The notes beneath the pieces are model-generated. The model did not search any database, had not been told where the DNA came from, and saw only the letters and a program-made list of their open reading frames with translations. From a bacterium (GTDB lineage: Bacteria > Cyanobacteriota > Vampirovibrionia > Gastranaerophilales > Gastranaerophilaceae): a stretch of DNA of 64,000 bases. A program made the translations under genes and the position numbers. Positions 44,740 through 53,811 of this stretch are shown here, piece after piece; within the stretch, counting starts at the first letter, position 1; the number at the start of each line of letters is the position of its first letter. Location: NCBI GenBank assembly GCA_017470815.1, contig JAFUXT010000001.1:36075-100074 (forward strand), read 5' to 3'.

Positions 44740-45247
44740 TTTCTTTTTCAAAACCTTCTACCAGCGAAATAAAATTATTGTATTCACAAATAGTATTATC
44801 AAGTACCATTTTTTGATAAAAATCACTTGAAATGTATTCATCAGACATAATTTTTTGCGCATTCATACGATAAGCATAAGCGCCGGATTTTATATTTTCA
44901 AAAAGTTTTTTTAAGTCATCTCCGGATAAAAAAGAAGCGCAACAAAGTTTAACTTTCGCATCAGAAATAAAATGGAGCGGGTTATTAGAAAACGGCTCTA
45001 ACAAAAGATTGCGTAATTCCTTGATACCATTATCGGTTATGGAATAAAAAGCAGAAAGTTTTCCGCCCTGTGACATAACTTTTGAAGATGTTAAAAAGTT
45101 TGATTTTTCAAGTCTGATTAATGCCGGTTTTAATGCTCCGAAACTTGGATTGGTAAACGGTGAAAACCTGTCTGCAATATGCTTTTTGATTGCATACATC
45201 GTCAGGTCACGCTTCATCAATACAAACAAAATCATTAAATCTATCAT
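44723..45247 (-). CDS. PadR-type transcriptional regulator
   Basis: 174 residues. The winged-helix N-terminus (MILFVLMKRDLTMYAIKKHI, then FGALKPALIRLEKSNFLTSS) matches PadR, and the C-terminal half is helical for dimerisation. It lacks a Shine-Dalgarno. On the minus strand TTGTTA-17-TATTCT ends six bases before the ATG, so the mRNA may be leaderless. It overlaps the DUF512 gene. Divergent placement to the AsmA-like gene (68 bp) suggests it may control either side. Confidence 0.8.
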   Translation of the reverse strand: MIDLMILFVLMKRDLTMYAIKKHIADRFSPFTNPSFGALKPALIRLEKSNFLTSSKVMSQGGKLSAFYSITDNGIKELRNLLLEPFSNNPLHFISDAKVKLCCASFLSGDDLKKLFENIKSGAYAYRMNAQKIMSDEYISSDFYQKMVLDNTICEYNNFISLVEGFEKENGRNS

Positions 45248-45301
45248 AAATTCAGAATAACATTAATTGTCGTATTTAACAAATATATTTATTTTTTGCA
45301 T

Positions 45302-45309
45302 GCTATAAT
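45302..45309 (+). promoter_or_regulatory. Extended -10 promoter for the AsmA-like gene, leaderless
   Basis: TGCTATAAT is an extended -10 (TGn) element whose end is six bases from the ATG at 45316. No Shine-Dalgarno and no good -35 are present. Confidence 0.5.
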
Positions 45310-45315
45310 CAAACT

Positions 45316-48096
45316 ATGAGAGTTTTGAAGTTTATTTTCGGATTATTTTGTATTTTGGCTATAATACCTGTGATTACGGCTGTTTTGTATCTGAAAGTTT
45401 TGCCTGCGGCGGTTCAAAATCAAAAAGTTATTGATTATATAGAAAAAATCGGTTCAGAAGCACTCGGTGCTGAATTAAAAATTGAAAAACCGTATCTGCA
45501 AACGGATTGGACTCCTTATGCAAGGATTAAAATTAAAAAACTTTCTTTAAAAGATAAAAATAAGCAACTGTTAAATGTTGAGAACTTAGATTCAGAAATG
45601 TCGCTTTGGAAACTTCGCACACACAATGAAATTGATATTAAAACAATTAAAGTTGATGATTCTTATGCTGATATCAGCGGAATTTTAAACTTGCCTCCGT
45701 TCCAAAAAACATCTGACAAAAAAGGCGGATTTAGTGTCAATATTTTTAAATCGGTTGCAAATATTAAACATGTAGAAGCATTTTATCAGATAGACAAAGA
45801 AAATTCAGTAAAAATCAATGCAAAAGATATAAAAATTTCCGATAATCCTGATAAAAAAACTTTGGGTTATGATATGCACGCAGTTTTGATGCGTGATAAG
45901 AGCAAACTTGATATTCTTGCTAAAGAAACGGGCGAAAATACCTTAATAGAAAATAAGCAAAAACTTATCGTAAAAAATTCTCCGCTCAAAGTTGCAAACA
46001 CAAATATTTTGTTTAACGGCGAAATTGACAGTAAAAACTACGACCTGACATTCAAATCAAAAAATTTTCAGGTCAAAGATGCCGTTGATATTATGAATTC
46101 TCAAATTGTAAAGAATAATTTGAGCGATTATCTTGTATATTTTGATAATCTTGACGGGAATTTTGATTTTGATGTGAATATTAATTCAAAAGGCATGGGC
46201 GGAAAAGTTGACCTCAATAAACTCTCATTCAAACTTGTTCCGCTTGCCAAACTCCCTGTCATATTAGATGGCGGAAAGATTAGTTTTGACAGTAAAAGAG
46301 TTAATCTGAAAGATTTTAAAGGCTATTATGACGGGAAACAATATAATAAAATTGATTTTACCGGTACAGTCAAAGATTATCTAAAATCGGTTGATACTGA
46401 TATAACGGGAAATGCGGTCGTAACAAACGATTTTGCCAAAAAATATCTTTCAAAAGTTGTATCTTATCCTGTTGAAATGGAAGGGCAGGCAGATACAAGA
46501 ATCATGCTCAAATCTAAATACGGGAAAATGGATTTGACATGGTTATACAAATTTGAAAGAGGAAACGGATTTATTTTAAATGGTGAAAAAAGCACCATAA
46601 ATAATGCGGGAATAAGAGTTTTAGTTGCAAAAATGCACCTTGCGGATGGTTTACTTGCAATAAAATCGCTTGATTATCATTTTGCCGAAAAACGCCCGAA
46701 TTCGAGAAAAGAAAGACATACTCCGATACTTAGTATGAGTGGGAATATTGAACTTTCAGGCAAAATCAGAGATTTGGGAATGACGCTTACAAAACCTATG
46801 CCAAGCACCTTTGTAAATCTTATTATAGGACAAAATCTTTTCAGACACGGAACATTTACCGGAAAAATGAAATATATAAACTCCGGTAAAGCACCTGTAT
46901 TAGACGGAGATTTCCAAATAAATGAAGTCGGAATTCCAAGCCAGAGATTATTTATCAAAAAAGGACAGGTAAAAACCGAAAACGGTAATATGCTTATTAG
47001 TGCAGAGGGTAGATACCGCCGTTCTTCTTACAATGTTGATGCAAAAATTAAAAATGAAATAATTTTTCCTATAATCGTTCGTGATGCGAATTTGACAGTT
47101 GATGATATGGATGTTGAAAGATATTTGCAGGCATTTAATCAGCAGAAACCGAGCGAACAATCTTCAAGTGATGTTCATTCTGTAATATCGAAATCTGTTG
47201 AGCAGGAAGTTGATGAAAGTGATGATACGCAAACCTTTGACCTTGCCAATCTGATAGTTGAAAAGTGTACTCTCAAAGTTTTGAAAGGTCATTACAAAAA
47301 TATTCATTTTGCAGATGTTATCGGGAATTTGACATTAGACAAAAACAGTATATTAAATCTCAAATCAAACAGATTTGAAGTTGCGGAAGGTAATGCAGAG
47401 GCAAAAGTAAAATGTGATTTGAAAAAGCATTTATATAATTTGACACTTGCCGTCATGCGTGTAAATTCTGATACTATAGCAACCGAACTTGTAAACTTAC
47501 CAAAAGAAATTAAAGGCAAGGCAAGCGGGATTATTGATATAAATACTAATGAAACTTTAAAACTAAACGGAACAATAAAATTTGTTATCCAAAACGGTGA
47601 AATTGCAAAAATTGGTTTGGTAGAATATGCAATGAAAGTCGCGGCACTTTTCAGAAATCCTGTTGTAATGATTACTCCAAGTGTTATTTCCGATTTGGTA
47701 GATGTTCCTGAAGGTAAATTCGATACAATTAATGGAACGCTTTCTCTTGAAAGAAATGTTATACGAAAAATGGTAATAAAATCTGTTTCTCCTCAATTAA
47801 GCACCTATATCGTCGGCAGATACAATCTTGAAAATCAGGACGCAATTTTGAGGGTTTATACAAGATTTTCAAACCGTAAAAAAGGCGTATTCGGATTTTT
47901 AAGAAGCGTATCATTAAACAGTCTTGCAAACAGAATACCGTTTAGCAGCCGCAATAACAGTAATTACTATGAATCCGAAATAAAAGAAATTCCAAGAATT
48001 GAGGCTGACGACAAAGACTGCCAAATATTTCTGACAAAAGTTGACGGCGACATTGTTTTGAATAACTTCTTATCCTCGTTATATAAAATTAAATAA
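45316..48096 (+). CDS. AsmA/YhdP-like envelope protein
   Basis: 926 residues. One N-terminal membrane anchor (about 5-28), then a very long beta-strand-rich periplasmic region. N-terminal AsmA features: LGAELKIEKPYLQTDWTPYA and LSLKDKNKQLLNVENLDSEM. The C-terminal part (FVIQNGEIAKIGLVEYAMKV, then GTLSLERNVIRKMVIKSVSP) matches AsmA-like C-terminal domains. Relatives form bridge-like channels that carry phospholipid to the outer membrane, so it supports a two-membrane envelope. It apparently begins at a leaderless promoter. The convergent gene ends at 48097, directly next to its stop. Confidence 0.85.
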   Translation: MRVLKFIFGLFCILAIIPVITAVLYLKVLPAAVQNQKVIDYIEKIGSEALGAELKIEKPYLQTDWTPYARIKIKKLSLKDKNKQLLNVENLDSEMSLWKLRTHNEIDIKTIKVDDSYADISGILNLPPFQKTSDKKGGFSVNIFKSVANIKHVEAFYQIDKENSVKINAKDIKISDNPDKKTLGYDMHAVLMRDKSKLDILAKETGENTLIENKQKLIVKNSPLKVANTNILFNGEIDSKNYDLTFKSKNFQVKDAVDIMNSQIVKNNLSDYLVYFDNLDGNFDFDVNINSKGMGGKVDLNKLSFKLVPLAKLPVILDGGKISFDSKRVNLKDFKGYYDGKQYNKIDFTGTVKDYLKSVDTDITGNAVVTNDFAKKYLSKVVSYPVEMEGQADTRIMLKSKYGKMDLTWLYKFERGNGFILNGEKSTINNAGIRVLVAKMHLADGLLAIKSLDYHFAEKRPNSRKERHTPILSMSGNIELSGKIRDLGMTLTKPMPSTFVNLIIGQNLFRHGTFTGKMKYINSGKAPVLDGDFQINEVGIPSQRLFIKKGQVKTENGNMLISAEGRYRRSSYNVDAKIKNEIIFPIIVRDANLTVDDMDVERYLQAFNQQKPSEQSSSDVHSVISKSVEQEVDESDDTQTFDLANLIVEKCTLKVLKGHYKNIHFADVIGNLTLDKNSILNLKSNRFEVAEGNAEAKVKCDLKKHLYNLTLAVMRVNSDTIATELVNLPKEIKGKASGIIDINTNETLKLNGTIKFVIQNGEIAKIGLVEYAMKVAALFRNPVVMITPSVISDLVDVPEGKFDTINGTLSLERNVIRKMVIKSVSPQLSTYIVGRYNLENQDAILRVYTRFSNRKKGVFGFLRSVSLNSLANRIPFSSRNNSNYYESEIKEIPRIEADDKDCQIFLTKVDGDIVLNNFLSSLYKIK

Positions 48097-48420
48097 TCAG
48101 TTCAATTCTGCATTACGGTTTTGTTCTTCTTTAATGAAATTGCAGATTTCTTCAAGTCTGTTATCTTCCATCGCATCAATAAGTGCCTGAACATTATCAA
48201 ATTTCTTTAGTGCAAAACCCGTTTCCGCAAGCAAGACACAATCATTACAAAGTCTGTGTTCTCCGTATTTTATAGAACCTGCATAAGATTTATTCTTTCC
48301 GCAGCATGCACAGTCAAAATATTCATATTCCAAATCAGGATTTTCTTCCAAATCATCAAGCACCATTTGCTTTGCAACTGCCTGCATTTCTTCAATTATT
48401 TCTTCAGGTGATTTTTTCAC
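48097..48420 (-). CDS. Small zinc-ribbon-like unknown protein
   Basis: 107 residues starting at GTG (48418-48420) with AAGGAGTTTTAA before it. The N-terminus is acidic and helical. Cysteines CACCGKNK and CNDC form a CxxC ... CxxC zinc-ribbon-type pair near residues 38-60. The rest is helical and acidic. Function unknown. Its stop abuts the AsmA-like gene stop. It may share a transcript with pdxJ upstream, although a family B repeat lies between. Confidence 0.7.
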   Translation of the reverse strand: MKKSPEEIIEEMQAVAKQMVLDDLEENPDLEYEYFDCACCGKNKSYAGSIKYGEHRLCNDCVLLAETGFALKKFDNVQALIDAMEDNRLEEICNFIKEEQNRNAELN

Positions 48421-48441
48421 TTAAAACTCCTTTTTTAAGAT

Positions 48442-48497
48442 GTAAGTTGGGGTTTCTACCCCAACAATGATGATGTTGGGCTGAAAGCCCAACTTAC
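48442..48497. repeat. Family B repeat (GTAAGTTGGGG palindrome)
   Basis: Outer inverted ends GTAAGTTGGG / CCCAACTTAC enclose two smaller hairpins, TTGGGGT-TTCT-ACCCCAA and GTTGGGCT-GAA-AGCCCAAC. It fills the gap before the GTG gene. Confidence 0.8.
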
Positions 48498-48508
48498 AAT
48501 TTAAATCC

Positions 48509-49219
48509 TTATTTTACCAAATTCTGCATCTCAATTACTGCCTGCTCAAGCCCGACAAAAATTGCTCTTGAAATTATACTATGTCCGATATTGAGTTCGT
48601 ATAATCCTTCAATTTCGTGCATTCTTTTAACATTTTCGTAGTTCAGACCATGTCCTGCGTTTACTCTTAATCCAAGTTCTTGAGCCAATTTTGCCGAATT
48701 TTTAAGTTTTAAAAATTCAATTTCTTCGTTTTCTGTTCCGTAAGCATTTGAGTATGAACCGGTGTGCATTTCAATAAACTGCGCTCCTGTTTTAGCACTT
48801 GCTTCAACTTGTTCTTTTGTCGGGTCAATAAATAAACTCACTTCAATTCCCGCATCTTTTAGCGGTTTTACAAATTTAGTAATTTTTTCAAGTTGCCCTG
48901 CAACATCAAGTCCGCCTTCGGTTGTTACTTCCTGTCTCTTTTCAGGCACAAGACAAACAGAATGAGGTTTTATTTTGAGTGCAATTTTCTGCATTTCATC
49001 CGTTACAGCCATTTCAAGGTTAAGGTTTGTGCTTACATTTTTACTTATTAGTTCAACATCAGAATCTTTTATATGTCGTCTGTCTTCCCTTAAATGTGTT
49101 GTAATGGAACTCGCACCGCATTTTTGACAAATTCGGGCAGCCAAAATCGGTTCCGGTTCAACACCACCTCTTGCGTTTCTTAATGTTGCTACATGATCTA
49201 TATTGACACCTAAAAGCAT
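48509..49219 (-). CDS. pdxJ: Pyridoxine 5'-phosphate synthase
   Basis: 236 residues. Condenses 1-deoxyxylulose 5-phosphate with an aminoacetone phosphate to give pyridoxine phosphate. N-terminal LGVNIDHVATLRNARGG is the family signature. ITTHLREDRRHI carries the active-site loop. Glu in CLVPEKRQEVTTEGGLD and His in VNAGHGLNY are conserved. Length is typical. It implies the DXP-dependent vitamin B6 route. The gene is flanked by family A and B repeats. Confidence 0.97.
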   Translation of the reverse strand: MLLGVNIDHVATLRNARGGVEPEPILAARICQKCGASSITTHLREDRRHIKDSDVELISKNVSTNLNLEMAVTDEMQKIALKIKPHSVCLVPEKRQEVTTEGGLDVAGQLEKITKFVKPLKDAGIEVSLFIDPTKEQVEASAKTGAQFIEMHTGSYSNAYGTENEEIEFLKLKNSAKLAQELGLRVNAGHGLNYENVKRMHEIEGLYELNIGHSIISRAIFVGLEQAVIEMQNLVK

Positions 49220-49240
49220 TTATTTTACCTTTCTGTTACT

Positions 49241-49342
49241 TGTGAGTAGTGAATTGTGAATAGTGAATAGAACATTACAATTTGGTAATTATATGTTGTG
49301 CGTCAGCACTGATAATGACTATTCACAACTCACATTTCACTT
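49241..49342. repeat. Family A repeat: inverted pair between murT and pdxJ
   Basis: The forward arm at 49241-49270 (GTGAGTAGTGAATTGTGAAT onwards) and the reverse arm at 49317-49342 (GACTATTCACAACTCACATT onwards) enclose 46 bases. The arms can form a long hairpin. Confidence 0.75.
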
Positions 49343-49346
49343 CTAT

Positions 49347-50672
49347 TTACTTTCTTATTTTCATTTTGTTTAATTTCAATAGTGCCGTATAAGTAGGCAA
49401 TATTGTCAAGTTTTCCTCTATTTTATCAGAAGAAGATGCGATTTCAACCGCAGTTTTTAAATCTTGTTCAATAATAATTTTTTCTGTTGGAACTCCTGCA
49501 TATTTAAGGCGAACTGCCATATCTTTGGCTCTGATTCCTGAAACAATTATCGGCTTTACGGTATTTTGCAACCTTTCAAAATCCGCATCCCAAAGCCATG
49601 AAACATCTCGCCCGTCTGCATAATTATCATTAATTGCGATTAAAATTTGTGAATTCAAATCAACGGTTTTTAATACTTCACTTGCGCCTGTCGGATTTTT
49701 AATCAACTGTATCAGTGCATTATGTCCGTTTATAACCCTTTTTTCCGCACGGCCAAAAATTGATTTGTAAGATAAAAGCGCATCTTTTATAATATTTTTG
49801 TCAATTCCCAAAAATAATGCGCTTGATACCGCACTTAAAGCATTATAAGCATTATATAAACCTATCAGATTAACACGAAATTCATAAGTTTTACCATCAA
49901 AATCAACAGAAAGTTCACTGTAATCATCATAGATTTTTACATTACCTTTAAAAGTAAGTTCCGGTCGGCTATTACCGCATTTTTCGCAGTAATAATGCCC
50001 TTGTTGCGCAAAAAATCTTTTTGAATATTTTAATTCTTCTCCACAAATACATTTAAAAACTTCGCTTGGTGCAGCAGAAGAAGAATTGTGCTTGTCTGAA
50101 ATAAATTCGACATTTTCAAACCCGTAATAAAAAACTTCCTTATCTTTACCCAAATTTGCGACCAACGGGTCGTCGGCATTTAAAAACAAAAGCGGATTTG
50201 CTTTATCAATAGCATTTTTTATAAATCCTGCCGTTGTTTCAAGTTCTCCGTATCTGTCAAGTTGGTCACGAAAAAGGTTTGTAACAAGCAAAAAATCTGA
50301 CGGCATAAAATCGTATAACTTGGTCAGATATGCTTCATCTGATTCTAATACCGCATAATCAAATTTTTTACATGGCAAATTTAGTGCAAAAACATTTGCA
50401 ATTCCTGTGAGCATATTTGCACCTTTGACATTGTGTATAATTCGATTTTCCTGTTCAAGAATGTGCGCTAAAATACCGGATGTTGTGCTTTTACCGTTTG
50501 TTCCAGTTATAGCAATTTTAGTTGCGGAATATTTTTTGCAATATTTAAGAAAATCAGGGCATATTTTTAGTGCAAGCATACCGGCAAAAGATGTTCCGCC
50601 TGAATTTTTGAGAATTTTTATTGCCAAATATGCAATTTTTGAAAATATTAATGCGACATAAAATCTTAACAT
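49347..50672 (-). CDS. murT: MurT-type Mur ligase (lipid II amidation)
   Basis: 441 residues from the ATG at 50670-50672. The frame extends to a TTG at 50705 with no ribosome site. N-terminal SGGTSFAGMLALKI, then the Mur ATP motif ITGTNGKSTTSG, ESDEAYL and LFRDQLDRYGE. A zinc ribbon insertion CICGEELKYSKRFFAQQGHY, with a second CEKC pair, is characteristic of MurT. The C-terminal DUF1727-type region has NPTGASEVL. MurT with GatD amidates glutamate in lipid II. No gatD is adjacent, unlike the usual pair. Confidence 0.9.
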   Translation of the reverse strand: MLRFYVALIFSKIAYLAIKILKNSGGTSFAGMLALKICPDFLKYCKKYSATKIAITGTNGKSTTSGILAHILEQENRIIHNVKGANMLTGIANVFALNLPCKKFDYAVLESDEAYLTKLYDFMPSDFLLVTNLFRDQLDRYGELETTAGFIKNAIDKANPLLFLNADDPLVANLGKDKEVFYYGFENVEFISDKHNSSSAAPSEVFKCICGEELKYSKRFFAQQGHYYCEKCGNSRPELTFKGNVKIYDDYSELSVDFDGKTYEFRVNLIGLYNAYNALSAVSSALFLGIDKNIIKDALLSYKSIFGRAEKRVINGHNALIQLIKNPTGASEVLKTVDLNSQILIAINDNYADGRDVSWLWDADFERLQNTVKPIIVSGIRAKDMAVRLKYAGVPTEKIIIEQDLKTAVEIASSSDKIEENLTILPTYTALLKLNKMKIRK

Positions 50673-50757
50673 ACCCCTTAAATACTCCTTTAAATGTATT
50701 TGCAAATGCGCAAACAGGTATTATACTAAAAATAAGTATAATACAAAAAGGGAAATA

Positions 50758-51129
50758 ATGCTTACATTTTTCATCGCAATAGTTTTAATAGCAGAAATCG
50801 TAATTACATTTCATATTATCTCTTTTATTCTTAAAATTGATAAAAAAGTATGCGAATTAAATGAACAAATTGTTGCGCTTACCCCGACAATAGAAGATAC
50901 TTTGACATCTGCAAGAATTTCCCTTAATAAAGTTCTTTTGGCTTTGAATAAATTTGAACAAAAACTTCAGTCAAAAACGGAAGAATTTAAATTCAATATT
51001 CTGAAAAGTGTTATTACAACTGCATTATATTTGTTGCTGAACACAAGCGGGAAAAAAGTCTTATCAACCATTGAACTTGCATTTTCTCTAAAAGATGTTA
51101 TGGATAAGTGGGCTAAAAAACTTGCATAG
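50758..51129 (+). CDS. Small membrane protein with coiled coil (DUF948-like layout)
   Basis: 123 residues. One N-terminal membrane segment (about 3-26), a coiled coil (about 30-75), and a further hydrophobic segment near 82-95 (VITTALYLLLNT). Not assigned with confidence. The layout is like the DUF948 protein at 51663-52019. AAGGGAAATA marks the start. It is the first of four small envelope genes in a row on this strand, separated from the next by family C repeats. Confidence 0.65.
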   Translation: MLTFFIAIVLIAEIVITFHIISFILKIDKKVCELNEQIVALTPTIEDTLTSARISLNKVLLALNKFEQKLQSKTEEFKFNILKSVITTALYLLLNTSGKKVLSTIELAFSLKDVMDKWAKKLA

Positions 51130-51195
51130 TAAGGTTTTGGCGGTAAACTCTTGAAAAAGCGCAAAAAACATGATATTATTATTGCGTTATAGAAA

Positions 51196-51299
51196 TGTCA
51201 TTCTGAACTGACAAACAAATGTATTGTCACCCTGAACTTGTTTCAGGGTCTACCGGTAAAACTCCTTTAAGGAGATCCTGAAATAAATTCAGGATGACT
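51196..51299. repeat. Family C composite repeat
   Basis: It contains TGTCATTCTGAAC, then TGTCACCCTGAACTTGTTTC with AGGGTCT, and ends AGATCCTGAAATAAATTCAG plus GATGAC. Several stems can form, including ACTCC-TTTAA-GGAGA. It is related to 21558-21644. Confidence 0.7.
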
Positions 51300-51321
51300 G
51301 AAAGAAACGAGGTTTACAACT

Positions 51322-51648
51322 ATGTGCAAAAAAAATGATGCTTTTGTATTCTCAATGGGTATAATTGCAGGGGTCATCGGCGGTATTATCGGCGGTGTAC
51401 TTTTTGCCCCAAAATCAGGTGAGGAATCAAGAAAAGAATTAAAAGAAACTGCGTGTGAGTTATATGAAAAACACGCACCGCAAATTATTGATGCAAAAAA
51501 ACAGGCGTTAGAGTCTGTTGATTTGATGCGTTACAAACTTGAAAGACAATTCAAAAAAATCAATAATGCGATTAAATCAAAAAAAATGCTTAAAGCAAAA
51601 GAACTGGAAGATATTGAAAATTCGTCAGACAGTGAATTTGATTACTAA
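51322..51648 (+). CDS. YtxH-family membrane protein (1)
   Basis: 108 residues. A Gly-rich membrane segment (SMGIIAGVIGGIIGGVLF, about 11-28) is followed by the YtxH signature APKSGEESRKEL and a basic/acidic helical tail. YtxH proteins are general-stress or envelope proteins of unclear role. GAGGTTTACAACT precedes the ATG. It lies 14 bp before the DUF948-like gene, so these two are certainly co-transcribed. Confidence 0.85.
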   Translation: MCKKNDAFVFSMGIIAGVIGGIIGGVLFAPKSGEESRKELKETACELYEKHAPQIIDAKKQALESVDLMRYKLERQFKKINNAIKSKKMLKAKELEDIENSSDSEFDY

Positions 51649-51662
51649 GAAAGGAATTTACA

Positions 51663-52019
51663 ATGAGTGTAGAAATATCTGAAGCGGTTCTTAATTACAG
51701 CCTTGTATCACTTGCAGTGATGGGTGTTATAACATTAGGCTTTTTGGCAAAATTATTTTATGACTGTTCAAAACTTGCTCAAAACGCAAACAAAACAACC
51801 GAAATCGTAAATTCAGAACTAAAACCGACATTAGACGAACTTAACAGTGCGCTGAAATCGTTTAATAAAATTGTTCAAAACACAAACGAGGGTGTCGGCA
51901 ATGTAAAATTGGGTTTGGAAAATGTTTTGGCAAAGACAAAAATCTTCTCAAGTAACATTGTGAGCGGATTTTTAAAAGGTTTTTTGGCAGTTTACGGGCT
52001 TTTTGGCAGAAAAAAATAA
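51663..52019 (+). CDS. DUF948-like membrane/coiled-coil protein
   Basis: 118 residues. One N-terminal membrane segment (about 11-32), then a helical region with ELKPTLDELNSALKSFNKIV and LENVLAKTKIFSSN repeats typical of DUF948, ending with a hydrophobic stretch (GFLKGFLAVYGLFG) and three basic residues. It lies between two YtxH genes. DUF948 and YtxH pairs are common in Firmicutes, which supports a joint envelope role. AAGGAATTTACA gives the start. Confidence 0.75.
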   Translation: MSVEISEAVLNYSLVSLAVMGVITLGFLAKLFYDCSKLAQNANKTTEIVNSELKPTLDELNSALKSFNKIVQNTNEGVGNVKLGLENVLAKTKIFSSNIVSGFLKGFLAVYGLFGRKK

Positions 52020-52090
52020 GCAATTTGTCGAATAAAAAAGAAAATTAATCAGATTACAATATGTAAGTTAAACAGTAAAGGAGAACAATT

Positions 52091-52360
52091 ATGTCAGCAG
52101 GAAAATTTATAGCAGGTTTCATCGTAGGCGGAGCAATCGGAGCAATTGCAGGTATATTGCTTGCGCCAAAATCAGGTGAAGAAACAAGAAATGATATCGC
52201 AAACGGAGCAAAAGATATGCTCAAAAAAGCAGACGAAACCGCTAAACAAATCCAATCTAAAGCAGATGATGCCTTAGGTGAATTGCAGAAAAAAGGCGAA
52301 GAAATCAAAGGTAAATTACAGGATTTAATCAATAAACAAAAAGACGAAAATCCTGCATAA
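52091..52360 (+). CDS. YtxH-family membrane protein (2)
   Basis: 89 residues. Gly/Ala-rich membrane segment (FIAGFIVGGAIGAIAGILL), then APKSGEETRNDIANGAKD and a long amphipathic Lys/Glu helix. The YtxH motif is nearly identical to that of the gene at 51322-51648, so they are paralogues. AAAGGAGAACAATT gives a strong start. A terminator follows at 52378-52409. Confidence 0.88.
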   Translation: MSAGKFIAGFIVGGAIGAIAGILLAPKSGEETRNDIANGAKDMLKKADETAKQIQSKADDALGELQKKGEEIKGKLQDLINKQKDENPA

Positions 52361-52377
52361 TAGGTTGATAAAAATTT

Positions 52378-52409
52378 CTACCCTCTCCCAATGGTGAGGG
52401 TAGTTTTTT
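52378..52409 (+). terminator. Intrinsic terminator of the YtxH cluster
   Basis: CTACCCTC ... GAGGGTAG with a 10-base loop, then six T. Confidence 0.88.
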
Positions 52410-52432
52410 ATGCAAAAAATGAGTATTAATAA

Positions 52433-52487
52433 GTAAGTTGGGTTTCTTCCCCAACATTTCTTTTGTTGGGCTGAAAGCCCAACTTAC
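52433..52487. repeat. Family B repeat
   Basis: GTAAGTTGGG / CCCAACTTAC ends, with inner TTGGG-TTTCTT-CCCCAA and GTTGGGCT-GAA-AGCCCAAC. Same layout as 48442-48497. Confidence 0.8.
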
Positions 52488-52619
52488 ATATTACAAAACT
52501 TTAAAACCCTCAGGCGAGGGAACTTTTTTTTACTATTGTGTTATAATCCTTTTGTGAAATAATGTAGAAAAGTAGGTCGGCATTGCTATGCCGGCACATA
52601 TTATTTACGGAGAGCAATT

Positions 52620-53783
52620 ATGAATATAGAAGATTTGAGAAAAGAAAACGAACTTGTTGACCTGTTTTGTTCTTTGGCGGAAATCCCGTCACCATCAAGA
52701 CAGGAAGAAAAAGTTATAGATTGGATTTGTAATTACTGCAAAGACAACGGTTTAAACTGCGAGCAGGACGATTATAAAAATATTTATATAACAATTCCTG
52801 CTACTGATTCAACAAAAGAGCCGATTTTATTATCCTCTCACCTTGATGTAATCGGTGATGATTCGCCTGTTATTCCTTATTTAGACGGCGATTTGATTAA
52901 GGCAAAAGGCAGAACTTTGGGTGCTGATGATAAAGCAGGAGTTGCCAATGCGCTTTATTTTGCAAAATATTTAAACAAAAGAACGGATTTATCTCATGGC
53001 GGACTGGAACTTCATTTCACCCGTGATGAAGAAGACTCTATGAGCGGAATTAAAAACACAGATTTTAATAAAATCAATTCAAAATATGTGCTTGTACTTG
53101 ATAGTGATGCTTTGGGTCAATGTCTTGTTGCAGGTGCAAGTTATGTAATGATTGATTTGAAAGTAAATGCACCAAAGGGCGGACATTCAGGCAACGACAT
53201 TGGCGACCCGACAAGAGCAAATGCAACAAAACTTATTGCTGATTTGGTGTCTAAACTTCCGCAGGGTGCATATTATTGTGAAAACGGGCAGGTTATAACC
53301 TCTTGCAACATTGGCGGAATTGAATCGGGTGATGTTACGGTTACAAATGTCATAAATACAGATGCTCATGCAACTTATTCTTTGAGAAGTTCCGATAAGA
53401 AAAAAGAAGATGAACTTATTGCAAAAATGCAGGGTATTGTTGATGAATTTAATAAAGAACACGAAGGAATTGCAACGGCAGAGATTACTTTTACAGTCAA
53501 AATGCCTATGTTTGAAAAAAATGATGATGAATATATGCCTATTCTTTTTGAAACGGTTGCAAAAAAAATTGGTATAGAACCTGAAATTTCATCATTCCAT
53601 GCAGGTGCGGAAACTCATATTTATGCAAATAAAACGAATGCAAAAGGCGAAAGATTTTCACCATACCTTTTGGGGCTTGCGACTGTTTGTAATATGCACT
53701 CCGCAAGAGAATATGTCGATTACAAAACAATGCTCAAAGGTCAGGAACTCTTACAGGCACTTTTTGAGGCACATAATCGCTAA
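52620..53783 (+). CDS. M20-family metallopeptidase (tripeptidase-T-like)
   Basis: 387 residues. Zinc-ligand motifs: SSHLDVIGDD (His/Asp), GRTLGADDKAG (bridging Asp), TRDEEDSMSGI (catalytic Glu plus ligand), a Asp in VLDSDALGQ, and the C-terminal His in NMHSAREYV. The dimerisation domain lies at about 180-300 (KVNAPKGGHSGNDIG). It matches peptidase T/PepD-type cytosolic aminopeptidases that degrade tripeptides or dipeptides. Cytosolic, no signal peptide. An ACGGAGAGCAATT Shine-Dalgarno precedes the ATG. Confidence 0.9.
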   Translation: MNIEDLRKENELVDLFCSLAEIPSPSRQEEKVIDWICNYCKDNGLNCEQDDYKNIYITIPATDSTKEPILLSSHLDVIGDDSPVIPYLDGDLIKAKGRTLGADDKAGVANALYFAKYLNKRTDLSHGGLELHFTRDEEDSMSGIKNTDFNKINSKYVLVLDSDALGQCLVAGASYVMIDLKVNAPKGGHSGNDIGDPTRANATKLIADLVSKLPQGAYYCENGQVITSCNIGGIESGDVTVTNVINTDAHATYSLRSSDKKKEDELIAKMQGIVDEFNKEHEGIATAEITFTVKMPMFEKNDDEYMPILFETVAKKIGIEPEISSFHAGAETHIYANKTNAKGERFSPYLLGLATVCNMHSAREYVDYKTMLKGQELLQALFEAHNR

Positions 53784-53811
53784 TTCTGAAAAATATGCAG
53801 TAAATATATAA

